A program made the translations under genes and the position numbers. From Stenopsyche tienmushanensis (Eukaryota; Arthropoda; Insecta; Trichoptera; Stenopsychidae): 64,000 bases of DNA. Shown one piece after another: positions 62,578 through 64,000 of the stretch (its first letter is position 1; each line of letters begins with the position of its first letter). The DNA lies in contig WACJ01000416.1 of NCBI GenBank assembly GCA_008973525.1, positions 124,001 through 188,000 of the forward strand. The letters run 5' to 3'. The notes under the pieces were generated by a model. It did no database searches. It had not been told where the DNA came from and was given only the letters and a program-made list of their open reading frames with translations.

Positions 62578-63127
62578 TCTTGCGTAGCGTGAAAGTTTTT
62601 TTAGCTAAGAGATTAAGCAGTGTTTATGTAATATATAATAAAATAGGTTAGCGTATGTTGGTTGTTTTATACTATGTACGTATAAATTAGTAGCGTGTAT
62701 TTGAGGTAAGCGACGGAGAAATACAAATTAATCTCCCTCTCTTTCACACCAATTGCCTGTTAGAGTTTCACTTTTCGTGACGATCAGCCCAATTTATCCT
62801 ACCGCGCTTTTAAAATTTGCACTTCAAAAAAAGTGCTCATATATGAAACATATTTTATCGCAGGTCATATTACCGAAAATTTGTATTGTTTGATTTAACA
62901 AGTTTGACCATTTTCGATGTTACGCATGAATATTATGCTAAAATATCACTTTTCAAGGAAAAAAAAGCTTGTACCTGTTGCTCAATGTATAGAATTACCT
63001 ATGTAAATTTCTTCGAATTTGGAGGAATGGAGATCCCTTGTGTCCGTTGACAAATACGAAAAAAGAAAGATCAATTAATGTGAATTCATTTTTATTGATT
63101 TATCATTAGAAATTAAAGCCTACTTTT
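62578..63127. mobile_element. Arm C-specific insertion of about 550 bp, unidentified
   Basis: Between GAAAAAATGCATGAGGC (ends at 62577) and ATGTTAATTCCTC (starts at 63128), arm C has about 550 bp where arm A has only about 22 unrelated bases. The insert has no inverted ends, no clear target duplication and no ORF or motif that I recognise. It may be an element relic, or sequence that arm A lost in a deletion. Confidence 0.5.
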
Positions 63128-63678
63128 ATGTTAATTCCTCGATGCTAAATGTTATTAATAGCTTTTTTCTTGGACGTGTTGTTTAATATGTTTCATCCAG
63201 CGTTCTGAAAATATTTCTTGTGGTCTTTTATTTCCAGCAATCACTAGTTTGAATCTTTCTGTCTGTCACACTTATCTTTCAATGAATTCAAACAGCTCAA
63301 GATATTCAAAGCACGATTTTCAAATACCATAACTCACATGCATTCAGAACATGTATTTTTCTTTTATCGTCCAAAAACCATCTTAACACAAGAAGATCGC
63401 GAAGATTATAGATCGAATATTTTCGTGTAGTTGATTGCTATTATATACATCTTTCAAGCACTATCTGCTTGGATATACATGGAAACTAAGATAGATGATA
63501 ATCTTGCATGAACTCTAATTTTTATGCATTTATTATGCATCATTACCACATCAAGAAATTTATGCAATTCAAGCGAAAAAATAAAACAGAAGGAAAAATA
63601 GAAAATATTGATATGTGTACGTGATATATCCCGAAAGTAAGTGTACTGTGACAATAACGGGCTATGTTTTTTTTTTGT

Positions 63679-63889
63679 TTATTGAGGGTTGGCCATACTG
63701 AGCGGTAGAGGAGGATCCCCTGACAAAACGAGCATAGCAGGAACACGGTAGCACATAAATTCACGTTGAAGTATCCAGCGTGAAAGATATCGGTAAGAAA
63801 TCCCGCCAAGTGCGAGCGTTTCAATAGCGCCCGCGAGTTTCTTGCGCGACTTGAATTGAAAGATGAAGATTTTCTGAGCTCTATTGTGA
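63679..63889 (-). CDS. Candidate 3' exon, arm C copy
   Basis: Counterpart of 42571-42781, same length. On the minus strand it follows TTTTTATTTCCAG and runs to TAA at 63679, with variants KIFIF, KKLAGA and MCYR relative to arm A. The frame also stays open upstream of the acceptor-like site. Not recognised; see the arm A entry for the silent-change argument. Confidence 0.3.
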
Positions 63890-64000
63890 CTGGAAATAAA
63901 AAGTGAAAAGATAGTCGTCACAGTGTTACACAAATTCTTCATCTACTAAAAAATTCAAAACCACGTGGCGCCTTCAGATTATCATATTTTCCCCTCTCTG

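Larger units (their letters stand above)
58200..64000 (-). repeat. Arm C of the large inverted duplication, runs off the window
   Basis: The reverse complement matches 42435-48703. The last window bases pair with 42435, so the true outer boundary lies beyond 64000. The inner boundary on strict homology is 58200, but the A-like character stops at about 58750, inside mariner C. Arm C lacks the 916-bp Kolobok-like insertion and instead has an extra segment at 62578-63127. Gaps in A-runs and a 36-bp difference near 63910 are the other notable indels. Confidence 0.95.

Noticed and set aside
1..64000. tRNA, rRNA or CRISPR arrays
   Set aside because: I saw no cloverleaf-like A/B box pair, rRNA signature or regularly spaced direct repeats. 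I could not run a covariance search.

Overview
The window reads as AT-rich, non-coding animal DNA, most likely from an insect. Nothing bacterial is visible: there are no operons, no long ORFs and no Shine-Dalgarno-spaced starts. I found no complete host gene. The longest open frames are 138 codons. Three of them belong to mobile elements (jockey-like LINE, piggyBac, mariner); the fourth, at 2461-2880, is unrecognised. The decayed elements (mariner, pogo, piggyBac, a Kolobok-like TTAA element, RTE, jockey and CR1/L2-like LINEs) are an insect-type mixture. The species cannot be fixed from this.

Layout. 1-17 kb: intergenic or intronic DNA with one unexplained ORF that could be an exon, several GC-richer unique blocks, an hAT-like end, a LINE tail and a DNA transposon with 22-bp inverted ends (12571-13417). 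17-31 kb: a 5'-truncated jockey-like LINE with a 13-bp target duplication, a second LINE tail, a GC-rich solo-LTR candidate, and a second, inverted and truncated copy of the 12.6 kb transposon. 33-42 kb: piggyBac, RTE, CR1/L2-like and mariner pseudogenes, plus an enhancer-like block at 38.6-39.0 kb.

42.4 kb to the window end is the main structure: a large inverted duplication. Arm A (42435-48703) is repeated in reverse as arm C (58200-64000, running off the window), around a spacer of about 9.5 kb. By hand comparison the outer arms differ at about 3.5% of sites. A 0.9-kb block (44193-45110 and 60830-61746) differs at only about 0.4%, and 46.5-47.2 kb is also nearly identical. Each arm has an insertion the other lacks: a 916-bp TTAA-flanked Kolobok-like element in A and an unidentified segment of about 550 bp in C.

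The inner edge of the duplication lies inside a mariner element. Three internally deleted mariners of one family are present: one in A (broken), one in the spacer (B) and one in C. The C element is a mosaic: its 5' third matches A, while its 3' two thirds are almost identical to B. This suggests that mariner-mediated recombination built, or later edited, the palindrome. I consider this mosaic palindrome with a near-invariant block the most interesting feature. An assembly artefact has to be excluded first.
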